Shown here: piece by piece, positions 62,890-64,000 of the stretch
How positions within the stretch are numbered: position 1 is the stretch's first letter
Layout of the letters: each line of letters starts with the position of its first letter
Assembly (NCBI RefSeq): GCF_024461735.1
Contig: NZ_JANGAD010000001.1
Coordinates: forward strand, 372,001-436,000
From: Anaerotignum propionicum
GTDB taxonomy: Bacteria > Bacillota > Clostridia > Lachnospirales > Anaerotignaceae
Direction: 5' to 3'
Length of the DNA: 64,000 bases
Position numbers and translations under genes: made by a program
Notes under the pieces: generated by a model
What the model was told of the DNA's origin: nothing
Databases searched by the model: none
The model's input: the letters and a program-made list of their open reading frames with translations, nothing else

Positions 62890-64000
62890 TTAACTAATGT
62901 CTGTCAATTCCAGATATTTGTAGCCTTCTTCGGCAATAAATTCTTTTCTGCCACTTAAATTTTCCCCCAATAAAAGCTCGAACATTTCTTGGGTACGTTT
63001 TGCATCATCAGGAGTAACCAATACCAATCGCCTAGTTTCAGGGTTCATAGTAGTTTCCCACATCATCTCAGGCTGATTTTCACCAAGCCCCTTAGAACGA
63101 CTGATTTTTGTTTTACCTTTTAACTTGCCAAGAATTTCTGATTTTTCATTATCAGAATAGGCAAAATAAGTTTGTTTCCCATTTGTAATCTCATAAAGGG
63201 GAGATTCTGCAATGTAAACCTTTTTTTCATGTATTAAAGTTGGCACCAAACGGTAAAGCATGGTCAAAAGCAAAGTACGAATCTGAAAACCATCCACATC
63301 CGCATCGGTGCAAAGAATGATTTTGTTCCAACGCAGTTGGCTTAAATCAAAGGAATTTAAGTCAGAAGTATGCTTGGTTTTGATTTCAACACCACAGCCT
63401 AAAACCTTTAATAAATCCGTTATAATATCGTTGGCAAAAATTTTGTTGTAATCTGCTTTTAGACAGTTTAAGATTTTTCCACGGATAGGAATGATTGCCT
63501 GGAATTCGGCATCTCTGCCCAATTTACAGGCACCTAAGGCGGAATCACCCTCTACGATATATATTTCCCGACGATTGATGTCTTTTGTGCGGCAGTTTAC
63601 GAATTTTTCCACACGATTATTCATATCTAAGGAGCCTGTCAGTTTTTTTCTGATAGAAATTCTGGTTTTCTCCGCTGTTTCCCGACTACGTTTGTTTGCC
63701 AAAACTTGCGCCGCAATTTTTTCTGCTTCCATTTTATTTTCGATAAAATAGATTTCCAGCTGCTCTCTAAAGTAATCCGTCATGGCATCTTGTATAAATT
63801 TATTTGTGATGGATTTTTTCGTTTGGTTCTCGTAGCTGGTTACAGTTGAAAAGGAGTTGATGACTAGAATTAAGCTGTCCTCAATATCAGTAAAGGTAAT
63901 TTTTTTCTCATCCTTTTTGTATAAATTATTGCTTTTTAGGTATTTATCTATGGCGAAAACAAAAGCGTTTTTAACCGCTTTATCAGGGGATCCACCGTAC
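62890..64000 (-). CDS. parE: DNA topoisomerase IV subunit B-like protein (5' end outside window)
   Basis: The reading frame is open to the right edge, so about 369 C-terminal residues are seen. The TOPRIM domain starts with EGDSALGACKLGRDAEF (EGDSAGGSAKQGRDR in standard GyrB/ParE) and contains IPIRGKILN and the metal-binding DADVDGFQIRTLLL. The C-terminus has SKGLGENQPEMMWETTMNPETRRLVLV, the conserved KGLGEM-like switch, here KGLGEN. The upstream part (YGGSPDKAVKNAFVFAIDKYLKSNN) belongs to the transducer domain. The divergent TOPRIM motif marks it as a paralog rather than GyrB. It precedes the A subunit by 17 bases. Confidence 0.88.
   Translation of the reverse strand, partial: YGGSPDKAVKNAFVFAIDKYLKSNNLYKKDEKKITFTDIEDSLILVINSFSTVTSYENQTKKSITNKFIQDAMTDYFREQLEIYFIENKMEAEKIAAQVLANKRSRETAEKTRISIRKKLTGSLDMNNRVEKFVNCRTKDINRREIYIVEGDSALGACKLGRDAEFQAIIPIRGKILNCLKADYNKIFANDIITDLLKVLGCGVEIKTKHTSDLNSFDLSQLRWNKIILCTDADVDGFQIRTLLLTMLYRLVPTLIHEKKVYIAESPLYEITNGKQTYFAYSDNEKSEILGKLKGKTKISRSKGLGENQPEMMWETTMNPETRRLVLVTPDDAKRTQEMFELLLGENLSGRKEFIAEEGYKYLELTDIS

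Noticed and set aside
1..64000. CRISPR arrays, tRNA or rRNA genes, insertion sequences
   Set aside because: No regularly spaced direct repeats, cloverleaf sequences, rRNA-like stretches or transposase motifs were seen on either strand.

Overview
The window looks like chromosomal DNA of a low-GC, anaerobic, monoderm Clostridia (Lachnospirales-type; an Anaerotignum-like genome would fit, but that is inference). Supporting signs are strong AGGAGG ribosome sites, T-box leaders, a GlnN-type (type III) glutamine synthetase, a sigma-54 regulon for cysteine breakdown, TRAP transport, an oxygen-labile class of dihydroxy-acid dehydratase, and no respiratory genes.

Layout. 1-6 kb: membrane-anchored metallophosphoesterase (cut by the window edge), DNA polymerase IV, a small McrBC-tail-like protein with a Nudix hydrolase, then ABM monooxygenase-DUF402-radC-pspC, and trpS behind a T-box-like hairpin. 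6-7.5 kb: HtrA protease. 7.7-14.8 kb: a tight three-gene operon of unknown function, with a 1,616-residue HD/nucleotidyltransferase/GNAT-like/phosphoribosyltransferase-like fusion, a malate/lactate-dehydrogenase-like protein and a flavodoxin-like protein. 15-19.4 kb: divergent nitrogen-assimilation genes, asnB behind an Asn T-box and glnN behind a near-perfect 77-nt hairpin. 20-25 kb: a diguanylate cyclase and a pantothenate cluster (DUF2520 reductase-panB-panC). 25-31 kb: small genes, a chemoreceptor, and a cryptic prophage control module (repressor, ImmA-like protease, Cro-like protein, repeated palindromic operators, small phage-type genes). 31-33 kb: potassium/proton antiporter. 33-38 kb: leucine biosynthesis leuA-leuC-leuD-leuB on the minus strand behind a Leu T-box. 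38-44 kb: FadR-type regulator divergent from ilvD and a TRAP transporter. 44-49 kb: anchored protein of unknown function, amidase, and a BvgS-like hybrid kinase. 49.6-55 kb: TetR-controlled HlyD/ABC-2/ABC-2/TolC-like export operon with no ATPase gene. 55-58.4 kb: sigma-54 activator and L-cysteine desulfidase with a -24/-12 promoter and three matching inverted repeats. 59-64 kb: a MerR-RDD membrane protein and topoisomerase IV-like subunits.

How the genes work together. Several blocks sense amino acids through different devices: uncharged tRNA-Asn and tRNA-Leu through T-boxes, probable cysteine through the sigma-54 activator, and an unexplained hairpin ahead of glnN. The leucine genes, ilvD and the pantothenate genes share branched-chain keto-acid chemistry, although ilvD appears to be under separate GntR control together with a carboxylate transporter.

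The best candidates for undescribed biology are the 7.7-14.8 kb multidomain operon, the glnN leader hairpin, the ATPase-less export operon, the GntR-ilvD-TRAP unit and the membrane-tethered MerR-RDD protein. No tRNA, rRNA, CRISPR array or insertion sequence was recognised.
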